A stretch of 34,582 nt of DNA from positions 1 to 34,582 of the forward strand of contig CASBRD010000268.1 of NCBI GenBank assembly GCA_949128025.1, read 5' to 3'. The stretch comes from Oscillatoriales cyanobacterium PMM_0008. GTDB lineage: Bacteria > Cyanobacteriota > Cyanobacteriia > Cyanobacteriales > Aerosakkonemataceae. Position 1 is the stretch's first letter, and the number at the start of each line of letters is the position of its first letter. The position numbers and the translations under genes are program-made. Positions 24,586-31,919 of this stretch are shown piece after piece. Under the pieces are notes generated by a model, which did no database searches, had not been told where the DNA came from, and saw nothing but the letters and a program-made list of their open reading frames with translations.

Positions 24586-25242
24586 TCAAAGCACAGCTTT
24601 CGCCAAAAGTAAAGCATCTAAATCCAAACAAGCCAAGTGCTGATAAGCTCGATCGATCGCCCTCTTCCCCCGCAAAAACCCAGTATTCGCACCCGGACAG
24701 ATAAAATTAAGCGTTTCGGGCGAAAACCGTGCTAACAATAACTCAATACTGCGAATTTGTCGCGGCCAATGAAAAGTTTTCGATGTCCGCAACGGTACGG
24801 GTAAGCCTTCCAGATTAGGCAATAAGTGACGCCCAGAGAACAACACGCCACCAAAAGCACTGTAATATAAGCAAGATGAACCAGGAGAATGTCCCGGCGT
24901 CCAGATGACTTGGCTGTGGGGCGTAAGGCTGAATTCTGACCGAAACGTATTGACTTCCAGTTTCGGCAACAAATAAGCTTCCTGTTCTTGAATCAAAACC
25001 TTGCAGCCAAAAGCCTGCTGAATCTCCTCCACCTTGCCAATACCGCCTCGGTGGGTGATAACTAACCACGATACACCACCTCGATCGCGTAAAAATTTCT
25101 GATTTTCCTCATCCCAAGCGGGACAATCAACCAGAATATTGGTTTCATTTTCTACAATAAGATAGGCTGTTGCTCCCAACGTATCTCGATTGGGTGGAAA
25201 GGCAAAAATAGTGTCCAAGACAGCCCGTGGTTGTTTGGGCAT
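24586..25242 (-). CDS. Metallo-beta-lactamase-fold protein with degenerate metal site
   Basis: A 218-residue MBL-fold protein, recognisable by TAYLIVENETNILVDCP, the strand VSWLVITH, VIWTPGHSPGSSCLYY and GVLFSGRHLLP. The metal-binding HxHxDH is reduced to THRGGIGK: only His64 remains, and Gly, Ile and Gly replace the second His, the Asp and the last His. SGRH stands where SGD is usual. The TPGHSPGS His is kept. It is therefore probably not a normal two-metal hydrolase and may be a structural or binding protein, or use a single metal. Its start codon is three bases from the divergent site-2 protease start. Confidence 0.8.
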   Translation of the reverse strand: MPKQPRAVLDTIFAFPPNRDTLGATAYLIVENETNILVDCPAWDEENQKFLRDRGGVSWLVITHRGGIGKVEEIQQAFGCKVLIQEQEAYLLPKLEVNTFRSEFSLTPHSQVIWTPGHSPGSSCLYYSAFGGVLFSGRHLLPNLEGLPVPLRTSKTFHWPRQIRSIELLLARFSPETLNFICPGANTGFLRGKRAIDRAYQHLACLDLDALLLAKAVL

Positions 25243-25245
25243 AAG

Positions 25246-26754
25246 ATGAATATATTGTTACTTGTACTACTGGGACTGGCTACCTACTTCATTGTGAAGC
25301 GCAGCGTGGCCGACATCACTAAAACGCCTGTCTGGATACTGTGGCTGGCCATGATGGCACCGCCCTTTGCGTGGACTGGGTGGATCTTGGTCTATGGCAG
25401 GAATAAGCCTATGCCAGTCGCTTTGATGATCGGGGTATTCGCAATCAGCATATTTTTGTACTGCTGGCTGATTCAGCTTGGACGTAAAGACATTAAACCG
25501 CCAGCGCCTCAGAGTTCCGATCGCGCAACTTCACAAGAGACGGCTAACTCAGATAATGGGGCAGCTAAGGTACGTCCCATCAATAAGGAGGAAGAAACCC
25601 AGCTGCGGGAGTGTTTCCCCTGGGGAGTCTACTACCTGCAAAATCTGGAGTTCAGACCCCAAGCGGTGATTTGCCGAGGACACCTGCGAACCAAGCCGGA
25701 AGTGGCATACAAGACTATCCGGGAGAATATTGAAGCCAAATTTGGCGATCGCTTTCTAATTATCTTTCAACAAGGTTTAAACTCCAACCCCTTTTTTGCC
25801 CTAGTTCCCAATCCCCAAAGCCATCACCTAGATGCTAAGCGCAACAAGGAAGTCTTGACGCGACCCGGTTTGGCTTTAGGACTGTTGGCGGCAACCTTAT
25901 TCACTACACTCTTAGTTGGGGCAGAAATAGCAGGCGTTACCCCGCAAGCAGTGGAATCCAACTCAGCCGTTATCCTGAAAGGACTGCCCTATGCTTTGGC
26001 GCTGATGGCTATTCTGGGGACTCACGAAATGGGTCACTACCTGACGGGCAGGTTCTATAAACTTCGCTCGACTCTGCCCTATTTTATACCTGTGCCGTTT
26101 TTTCCAGGTACTTTTGGGGCGTTTATTCAGCTGCGTAGTCTCCTGCCCGATCGCAAAGCTTTGTTTGACGTGGCAATTGCTGGCCCGATCGCAGGTTTTG
26201 TGATGACCTTACCTTTGCTGATTTGGGGTCTAGCCAATTCTACTGTAGTTCCTCTGTCTAACAAGGCGGTCATATTGAACTTCGACGCCTTCAAACCCAC
26301 CTTTTCCCTATTGCTAACTTTGCTGAGTAAGTTGGCGCTAGGCACTGCTTTGACGGCAGATAAAGCGATCGATCTTCATCCCGTCGCCGTGGCAGGATTT
26401 TTGGGCCTAATCGTCACCGCCTTCAACCTGATGCCCGTCGGCCAACTCGACGGCGGTCACATTGTCCATGCCATCTTTGGGCAACGACAAGCCGCTACCA
26501 TTGCCCAAATTGCCCGATTCCTACTGCTGATAGCTTCTCTGATGCCTTGGTTGGTAGGAGTTTCTCTAATTCCGCCCTACTATTTATATTGGGCAATTTT
26601 CCTCTTCTTAATCCCCATAAACGATGAACCCGCTTTGAACGATGTCTCCGAACTCGACAACCAACGCGACTTCTGGGGTTTAGCATCGCTGGGCCTCTTG
26701 CTGATCGTCATCTTGCCCGCTCCCAGTTTTCTGATCCATCTGTTGAATATGTGA
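25246..26754 (+). CDS. Site-2 protease family metalloprotease (EGY-like, M50)
   Basis: A 502-residue intramembrane zinc protease. Two N-terminal membrane helices (about 1-20 and 25-48) and a third near 58-78 precede a soluble domain (about 80-205). The catalytic helix has HEMGH (260-264), and the third zinc ligand Asp402 is in NLMPVGQLDGGH. Further hydrophobic helices run to the C-terminus. The length and N-domain resemble plastid EGY proteins and their cyanobacterial homologues, which cleave membrane-bound regulators; substrates here are unknown. I chose the ATG, not a TTG 15 bases earlier, since the TTG overlaps the divergent MBL start. The tRNA-Arg gene follows 32 bases after the stop. Confidence 0.9.
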   Translation: MNILLLVLLGLATYFIVKRSVADITKTPVWILWLAMMAPPFAWTGWILVYGRNKPMPVALMIGVFAISIFLYCWLIQLGRKDIKPPAPQSSDRATSQETANSDNGAAKVRPINKEEETQLRECFPWGVYYLQNLEFRPQAVICRGHLRTKPEVAYKTIRENIEAKFGDRFLIIFQQGLNSNPFFALVPNPQSHHLDAKRNKEVLTRPGLALGLLAATLFTTLLVGAEIAGVTPQAVESNSAVILKGLPYALALMAILGTHEMGHYLTGRFYKLRSTLPYFIPVPFFPGTFGAFIQLRSLLPDRKALFDVAIAGPIAGFVMTLPLLIWGLANSTVVPLSNKAVILNFDAFKPTFSLLLTLLSKLALGTALTADKAIDLHPVAVAGFLGLIVTAFNLMPVGQLDGGHIVHAIFGQRQAATIAQIARFLLLIASLMPWLVGVSLIPPYYLYWAIFLFLIPINDEPALNDVSELDNQRDFWGLASLGLLLIVILPAPSFLIHLLNM

Positions 26755-26765
26755 GCGTTTAGATA

Positions 26766-26774
26766 TGCTATAAT
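26766..26774 (+). promoter_or_regulatory. Extended -10 promoter of tRNA-Arg
   Basis: TGCTATAAT is an extended -10 (TGN followed by TATAAT at 26769-26774), 12 bases before the mature tRNA 5' end. The best -35 candidate, TTGAAT at 26743-26748, lies 20 bases away, inside the site-2 protease 3' end. Confidence 0.65.
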
Positions 26775-26786
26775 TTGGGAATATAA

Positions 26787-26859
26787 GGGCGCGTGGCTCA
26801 GTGGATAGAGCATCAGGTTCCGGTCCTGAGGGTCGGGGGTTCAAATCCCTCCGCGCTCG
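26787..26859 (+). tRNA. trnR(CCG): tRNA-Arg (anticodon CCG)
   Basis: A full cloverleaf can be folded. The acceptor stem GGGCGCG pairs with CGCGCTC (one G-U), and the D arm is GCTC-AGTGGATA-GAGC. The anticodon stem TCAGG/CCTGA encloses loop TTCCGGT with anticodon CCG. The variable loop has five bases, and the T arm GGGGG-TTCAAAT-CCCTC and discriminator G complete it. CCA is not encoded. It reads CGG codons. A T-run follows directly. Confidence 0.96.
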
Positions 26860-26883
26860 TTTTTAGTTTGTTATTGGTACGTA

Positions 26884-26924
26884 GTTGCGCTTCAGCGCTA
26901 TCTTAAAGAGATCTGAAGCGCAAC
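26884..26924. repeat. GTTGCGCTTCAG inverted repeat
   Basis: Twelve-base arms (26884-26895 and 26913-26924) with a 17-base loop, starting 24 bases after the tRNA gene. This is a cyanobacterial dispersed-palindrome type and possibly the tRNA transcript terminator region. The remainder of the gap to 27123 is non-coding DNA with three HIP1-like GCGATCG sites and a 28-codon open frame at 27015-27101 (MSDRTVNTGKPER), which I cannot assign. Confidence 0.6.
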
Positions 26925-27123
26925 AACATACCTGAAAAGTTTTATTATGGGCGATCGTCGGGACACCATATCATTGGCGATCGCATTTCGGGCTAGAATA
27001 ACAAAGACTCGCAGATGAGCGATCGCACCGTCAACACAGGAAAGCCAGAGCGAGAAATTGTCATTGACCAATTTCCCACACCAGATAAACTTTGGCAATG
27101 AAAGCTTTAGGAGGGGAGTAGAG

Positions 27124-27738
27124 ATGGCTTACGGAGATTTTGATTTAGGGAAAGTAAAAAGGGATTTTGGGCTAATACTGCAAGAAGATCGAAATTTATT
27201 TGCAGGTGTACGTGGGGTAGAGGCTTCTGAACTTTTGCAGATGATTTTGCCAGAAAATTTGCCCTTAGCGATCGCAATTAATAGTGAGAAAGCAAAATCC
27301 GAGTTTTTGATTGCACCCATTTTAGGAGAAGTCCGCCGCCAGTTGGATTTTAAAGTTAGTTTGTTTTCGGGAAAAGATTTTACTGTTGATATTAGTAGAG
27401 GGCTAAATGGCTTTTGCGACTTTATCTTGAGCGCATCAATAGAACAGTATTTCATTGATGCACCAGTTCTCACTATTATTGAAGCAAAAAATGATAATAT
27501 TATTGCTGGTTTGGGACAGTGTATTGCGGCTATGGTAGCAGCACAAATTTTTAATCAACAGCAGGGTAACGGGATTGATAAAATATATGGTGCCGTCACA
27601 AATGGAACAATTTGGAAGTTTTTGACTTTAGAGGAAAAAACAGTTTGTATCGATCTGATTGAATATTATATTAAGGAAATTAATCAAATTTTGGCTATAT
27701 TGATGCAACCTTTTAAACCTGTTTTGACTGCTGTTTGA
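27124..27738 (+). CDS. Putative PD-(D/E)XK nuclease-like protein, tandem copy 1
   Basis: A 204-residue protein of a family I know only as hypothetical in cyanobacteria. Conserved acidic residues follow a restriction-nuclease pattern: Glu60 in KSEFLIAPIL, Asp99 in LNGFCDFIL and Glu120-x-Lys122 in TIIEAKNDN, then a helix GLGQCIAAMVAAQIFN. This is the E...D...ExK arrangement of PD-(D/E)XK folds; nuclease activity is inference. AGGAGG at 27109-27114 supports the ATG; the upstream in-frame extension looks non-coding. The next gene is an equal-length paralogue 38 bases downstream. Confidence 0.75.
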   Translation: MAYGDFDLGKVKRDFGLILQEDRNLFAGVRGVEASELLQMILPENLPLAIAINSEKAKSEFLIAPILGEVRRQLDFKVSLFSGKDFTVDISRGLNGFCDFILSASIEQYFIDAPVLTIIEAKNDNIIAGLGQCIAAMVAAQIFNQQQGNGIDKIYGAVTNGTIWKFLTLEEKTVCIDLIEYYIKEINQILAILMQPFKPVLTAV

Positions 27739-27776
27739 GTAGGGGCAATTTTGGATAACCGGGTAATGGTGAAAAG

Positions 27777-28391
27777 ATGGCTTACAGTGATTTCAGTCTT
27801 GCTAAGGTTAAAAATGATTTTGGTTTAACACTAGATGAAAGTCGTAATTTATTTGCTGAGACAAAACCAGTATCACCATCAGAAATGTTAAAATTTCTTC
27901 TGGGTGATTACATTCCGTTGGCAACTTCTATTTCAACTGAAAAAGCTAGATCGGAGTTTTTAATTGCTCCAATTTTAGCTGAAATGAGACGGTCACTAAA
28001 TAACCAGATTTCTTTGTTTTCTGGCAATGAGTTTAATGTCGATCCAAGAAGAGGTTTGCAAGGATTTTGTGATTACATTATTAGTAATTCTAAGGAGCAA
28101 TTGTTTATTACTGCTCCGGTGATAATAATCCTTGAAGCTAAAAACGAAGATATTATCGGGGGTCTTGGTCAATGTGTTGCGGCAATGGTTGCGGCTCAAT
28201 GTTTCAATCAAAACCAAGGTTATGAAGTCGAACGCATTTATGGGGCTGTTACTACTGGAACTAACTGGAAGTTTTTAATTCTAGAAGGAACTATTGTGTA
28301 TATTGATGAAATTGAATATTACATCAAAGAAGTTGATAAGATTTTAGGGATTTTGCTGCAACCTTTCCAGCCTGCTTTAACGGCTGTTTAA
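27777..28391 (+). CDS. Putative PD-(D/E)XK nuclease-like protein, tandem copy 2
   Basis: A 204-residue paralogue of the preceding gene, alignable without gaps from MAYSDF to the shared C-terminus LTAV. Glu60, Asp99, Glu120 and Lys122 are all kept, while surface positions differ widely, so both copies appear functional and old. There is only a weak purine-rich stretch before the ATG (GGTGAAAAG). It probably shares a transcript with copy 1. Partners or homodimers cannot be distinguished from sequence. Confidence 0.75.
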   Translation: MAYSDFSLAKVKNDFGLTLDESRNLFAETKPVSPSEMLKFLLGDYIPLATSISTEKARSEFLIAPILAEMRRSLNNQISLFSGNEFNVDPRRGLQGFCDYIISNSKEQLFITAPVIIILEAKNEDIIGGLGQCVAAMVAAQCFNQNQGYEVERIYGAVTTGTNWKFLILEGTIVYIDEIEYYIKEVDKILGILLQPFQPALTAV

Positions 28392-28415
28392 CGATCAAAA
28401 CGAGGTATTCCCTGT

Positions 28416-29036
28416 TTGACAGCACGTGGGTCTTTACTAGAAGCCAGCACTTTGTTACAGGCAATTCAAGTTGCTGCCGGTATGACCTATAAGCCCAGTA
28501 TTTTAGTGGCAGATATCTCGATGCTGCCAGATTTGAACGGACGTTTTGGATCTAAGCTCGAACAGCAGACCGGAGAGTCTACTTGTTTGGAACCCAGCGG
28601 CCAATCCGAGGTGAAGCCGACAATGCCTGAAATGGCGGCTGGCAATAAAAAGCGGGCTGAGTGGCTGCAAGCGCTGATCCAGTATTTGCAAACGGCTGGA
28701 TTAAAAGGTGTTTTAGGCCATTCTTGGGAGGAAGTTTTGCAGCAAGTTCAGCACCGCAGTGTCGATTTGCTGCTGATCCACTTGGGTGACTCAATAGCCA
28801 ATCCGGCAATGCTCAACGAGCTTTATGCTTTGAAACAGTTTACACACAGACCTCCTACGTTGGTGCTGGCGAGGCGATCGAATGCCGATGAATCCTCCTC
28901 AAGTCTTCCTAGTTCGGTTGCTTCGTCGCTGGAGTTTTCAGAGGTTTTGGGGGAAGTTGCAACGCAAATTTTGCCTGCTTCTTTGTCGATGGAGGAGTTG
29001 TTGGAGCAAATTCGTCATGCTTTAGGTAGTGGGTAG
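28416..29036 (+). CDS. Receiver-like fragment or hypothetical protein
   Basis: A 206-residue open frame starting at TTG. The frame is open to the stop of the preceding gene with no ATG or GTG near its beginning. The C-terminal half (LKGVLGHSWEEVLQQVQHRSVDLLLIHLGD, then RPPTLVLARRS and SMEELLEQIRHALGSG) has the strand-helix rhythm of a receiver domain, but no acidic pocket or conserved Lys is evident. It may be the C-terminal remnant of a larger regulator whose 5' part was lost, or a diverged pseudo-receiver with an unusual start. The function is unknown. Confidence 0.5.
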   Translation: MTARGSLLEASTLLQAIQVAAGMTYKPSILVADISMLPDLNGRFGSKLEQQTGESTCLEPSGQSEVKPTMPEMAAGNKKRAEWLQALIQYLQTAGLKGVLGHSWEEVLQQVQHRSVDLLLIHLGDSIANPAMLNELYALKQFTHRPPTLVLARRSNADESSSSLPSSVASSLEFSEVLGEVATQILPASLSMEELLEQIRHALGSG

Positions 29037-29063
29037 TGGGCATTGGAAAATTTCAAATTTAAG

Positions 29064-29118
29064 ATTTCAGATTTCGGATTGAATGACAATTTAAAATTTA
29101 AAATTTGCAATCTGAAAT
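29064..29118. repeat. ATTTCAGATT...AATCTGAAAT inverted repeat after the Gld-type operon
   Basis: Ten-base arms (29064-29073, 29109-29118) in the AT-rich 175-base gap between the convergent receiver-like frame and DUF4340 gene. The same core palindrome occurs at 30031-30080 and 31861-31904, each inside the operon. Confidence 0.75.
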
Positions 29119-29211
29119 TAGTCATTCGGCATTCGGCATTGGGCATTGGACGAGAGGAACGGGAAAGTGGCTAATGACTAATGACCACTACCTAGAAGTT
29201 GGCTTTTTCTC

Positions 29212-29967
29212 TTATTGTTTCCATTCAGATAAAGGTCGATTCACCGCATACTCAAACTCCTTAGATACCAAAACTATTTGTAGCGGCTCCTTAACTTGTT
29301 CGGGAGGGTCGGCTAAAGCATACAAAGAAGTATCGTTAAAGTTGGGCTTACCCAAAATCAGTTTATGGGTTTCCTTGTTATTTAACTTTACTTCTACAGT
29401 TGCTAGAGGCTTATCCAGACCATCTTCTAAGCGCGGATCGACAGGAATGCGATCGCCCTTAGCCTTCACTATCTTATCCAGCAAATAAGCTACATATGCC
29501 TCATTCGCTGGCATTTGGGTCGGAACAGTTGCTTTTGCCTGCTCAGTTGGTTTAGGATCGGGAGATTTAGTTGCCTTCACCTCTTTTGGCGACTCAGTTG
29601 GTTTAGGATCGGGAGATTTAGTTGCCGCAGCATCTTTTGGCGACTCAGTTGGTTTAGGTTCAGGAGATTTAGTTGCCGCAGCATCTTTTGGCGACTCTAT
29701 TTTCTTTGGATTTTCCAATATCTTCAGCAACCATTTGGATGCAACTGAATTGTTTTTCTGCTGACTATTTCGCTCAAACTGTAGCGTCCGTTCTTTTGTT
29801 GTCAAAATTACAGTCCGAACATCTTTCTCCTGAAAGTCAAAAATTAAGTTTTCCTTCGTCTTCGCTGCTTCTAGCTGTGGTCTGCCTTCTGTCTCGAAGA
29901 CATAAACAATACCACCAAAAAACAGCGCCGACAGCATCAAAATTAGAGTAGACTTCTGGAATTTCAT
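29212..29967 (-). CDS. DUF4340 domain protein of Gld-type ABC operon
   Basis: A 251-residue membrane-anchored protein: one N-terminal helix (about 5-24), then an extracytoplasmic DUF4340 region (NLIFDFQEKDVRTVILTTKERTLQF and, at the end, HKLILGKPNFNDTSLYALAD). DUF4340 proteins commonly accompany GldF/GldG-like ABC components and probably act with them in the envelope. Residues 91-141 are three tandem 17-residue repeats (ESPKDAAATKSPEPKPT and variants), a Lys/Pro-rich spacer that splits the domain. It is the last gene of the operon, 153 bases after the GldG-like gene. Confidence 0.82.
   Translation of the reverse strand: MKFQKSTLILMLSALFFGGIVYVFETEGRPQLEAAKTKENLIFDFQEKDVRTVILTTKERTLQFERNSQQKNNSVASKWLLKILENPKKIESPKDAAATKSPEPKPTESPKDAAATKSPDPKPTESPKEVKATKSPDPKPTEQAKATVPTQMPANEAYVAYLLDKIVKAKGDRIPVDPRLEDGLDKPLATVEVKLNNKETHKLILGKPNFNDTSLYALADPPEQVKEPLQIVLVSKEFEYAVNRPLSEWKQ
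29545..29697 (-). repeat. Three 51-bp in-frame tandem repeats in the DUF4340 gene
   Basis: Three adjacent 51-base units, each encoding 17 residues of the ESPKxxxATKSPxPKPT type. Units 1 and 2 differ at one residue; unit 3 has EVK in place of DAA. The length is a multiple of three, so copy-number change would lengthen or shorten the spacer without a frameshift. Confidence 0.9.
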
Positions 29968-30030
29968 ACAGGGGATAAGGAAGAGGGGATAGGGAAGAGG
30001 GGCTAGGGGCTAGGGGAAAGAGGGGAAGAG

Positions 30031-30080
30031 AATTTCAGATTTGAGATGTTAGATATCAGATTTGTTTTAAATCTGAAATT
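30031..30080. repeat. AATTTCAGATTT...AAATCTGAAATT inverted repeat in operon gap
   Basis: Twelve-base perfect arms (30031-30042, 30069-30080) between the GldG-like and DUF4340 genes. Further AT-rich half-copies follow up to about 30100. Confidence 0.75.
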
Positions 30081-30120
30081 TTAAATCAGAAATTTTAAAT
30101 TACCGTTTCCCTCACTTTTT

Positions 30121-31839
30121 CTATCGCCGCCGCCACCAAAGCCATCCCGCCGTTCCAAATCCAATTAAAGGCAAAATTATTATACTTATCCAAAACAACA
30201 AGCTGGCTTGCGAAATAGTCATTTTGAGACGACGGTTGTTCGCCTGCTTAGGACGAATTGAAAGAGTTTGATTCTCCTGCTGACGCAACCAACTGACGGA
30301 GTTGAGAAACACATCTCCATTTAACTGCTGGCTAAATACGCCATCTGTGGCAAACTCAGAATTACCAAACACTACTAACCTAGCCATATCCGATCGTTTT
30401 TCTGACTTTTCATCCGATTTTAGATCTGTTTTTGCTGGTGACTCAGTAGGAGAAGGAGATGCCTTTGGACTTTGAGATGTCGTCGGTTTATCCGATGATT
30501 TATTTGGCGATGCAGCGGGAGATGGAGATGCGTCTGACTGCTTGACATCGGGGATGGATTCCACCTTGCGAGTGAAAGCAGCGCCCAAAATCAGTGGCCC
30601 TCTGCGATCGCTTTTTGGATCGAAAGTTAATTCCTTGTTTTCTAGATCGCTTTCTGCCCAGCTATCCTGGGAAGTAAACAGCAGCGGACTTGCCTCAACA
30701 CCTTTCACCGGCTGTATATCCAGCGGTCGTGCCAGCTGATAGAACGATATACTATTGCCAAAATCTTTCGTAATCGGATGATTTCCGTAGTCAGTCACTA
30801 CGGGAGTAGCGGGGCCCAATCCGATCAAACGCCCATCATCAGAGGCATCGACAGCAAAGCGGTTTTCCAACTTAACTCCCCATTCATCCAATAAACCTGT
30901 CAGTCCCGGATCTGTGTTAGGGTCGATCATCAGCAGCAAACTGCCACCTTGCTTGAGGTAATCCCGCAAAACATTCACTTCTTGAGCGAATAGGGGACGT
31001 TTTGGCCCTGCCACAACGATCGCCACAGCATCCCTGGGAACAGATGCGCGTTCTGCCAAGTTGAGCGATTTACTGGTAAAGTTTTTCTGCTCCAGATATT
31101 TCATCGCCTCAGACAAACCTTCTTTGACAGACTCCATCGGACGTTCGCCGTGACCTTGCAGGAAGTAGACTGTGGAAATGCGATCGAGAGTGAAAATCTT
31201 TTCTATGCTACTGGTCAGCTTTTCTTCCGAAAGCCGCTCATCCTGATTGACTTTTTGGATAAACTTTCGCTGTTCACCATATTCTAGGTAAGCTTCGCCT
31301 CTTTCCTTGACATTAAACTTCCTAGCCAGTCCGGGGTTAGTATTTGGCTCAACATACTCAAAGCTAAACTTCGATCCCTGACGCCGATAATTCTGCAATA
31401 ATTCCTGGTCTTGGGGATTCGGATTTCGATCGAATATCCACACCTTTACTGGTTGCGTTAAATTCCGCGCCACCTCCTGGGACTGGGGCGAAAGGGTAAA
31501 CAGTTTATTATCCGTGAAGTCGATCCGCCCTGAATAGCGGACGCCCAAAAAGTTTACGATCGCCAAAATCATCACAGCTGCCACTGTCGCCGCCAAAGCA
31601 TTAGTTCCTGCTTGTGTGGAACGGCGTCCCCAAAAAGTTTGTGAAGCCGACGTTAAATCGCCGCTACCCTGAGTTAGCAGCCAAAACCCTAGAGCCACAA
31701 TCCCCAAAATTATCAGCGTTAGGGGTATGGGCACCCACTTATCCGATACCACTCCAGCGGATATGCCCATCACGATCAGGAATGGCCCGATCCACAACAG
31801 ATATTTCCAATATTTACCGCTGAATTTGAATGTTTTCAT
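30121..31839 (-). CDS. GldG-like ABC transporter auxiliary protein
   Basis: A 572-residue membrane protein matching the GldG/ABC-auxiliary family. Membrane helices lie at about 13-31, 36-56 and 83-103. A large extracytoplasmic domain starts RIDFTDNKLFTLSPQSQEV and contains the IAVVAGPK-like Rossmann segment (AIVVAGPKRPL) and GGSLLLMIDPNTDPG. A final helix near 545-567 ends in WWRRR. A Ser/Pro/Lys-rich insert (about 435-485) precedes the RLVVFGNSEFATDG block. In Bacteroidetes GldG works with GldA and GldF in gliding; in cyanobacteria the cargo is unknown. It is third in the operon, 80 bases after the permease gene. Confidence 0.86.
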   Translation of the reverse strand: MKTFKFSGKYWKYLLWIGPFLIVMGISAGVVSDKWVPIPLTLIILGIVALGFWLLTQGSGDLTSASQTFWGRRSTQAGTNALAATVAAVMILAIVNFLGVRYSGRIDFTDNKLFTLSPQSQEVARNLTQPVKVWIFDRNPNPQDQELLQNYRRQGSKFSFEYVEPNTNPGLARKFNVKERGEAYLEYGEQRKFIQKVNQDERLSEEKLTSSIEKIFTLDRISTVYFLQGHGERPMESVKEGLSEAMKYLEQKNFTSKSLNLAERASVPRDAVAIVVAGPKRPLFAQEVNVLRDYLKQGGSLLLMIDPNTDPGLTGLLDEWGVKLENRFAVDASDDGRLIGLGPATPVVTDYGNHPITKDFGNSISFYQLARPLDIQPVKGVEASPLLFTSQDSWAESDLENKELTFDPKSDRRGPLILGAAFTRKVESIPDVKQSDASPSPAASPNKSSDKPTTSQSPKASPSPTESPAKTDLKSDEKSEKRSDMARLVVFGNSEFATDGVFSQQLNGDVFLNSVSWLRQQENQTLSIRPKQANNRRLKMTISQASLLFWISIIILPLIGFGTAGWLWWRRR

Positions 31840-31860
31840 AAATTGCTAATTGCAGATTTG

Positions 31861-31904
31861 AGATTTCAGATTGCAGATTGAATTCAAGTTGAAATCTGAA
31901 ATCT
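31861..31904. repeat. AGATTTCAGATT...AATCTGAAATCT inverted repeat in operon gap
   Basis: Twelve-base perfect arms (31861-31872, 31893-31904) between the permease and GldG-like genes. It shares its core with the palindromes at 29064 and 30031. Confidence 0.75.
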
Positions 31905-31919
31905 TCAATTTGAAATTTC

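Noticed and set aside
27015-27101. 28-codon open frame (MSDRTVNTGKPER...) upstream of the tandem pair
   Set aside because: Codon use is plausible, but there is no Shine-Dalgarno, no recognised family and the length is near chance. It may be a gene remnant, so it is mentioned only within the repeat entry of this gap.
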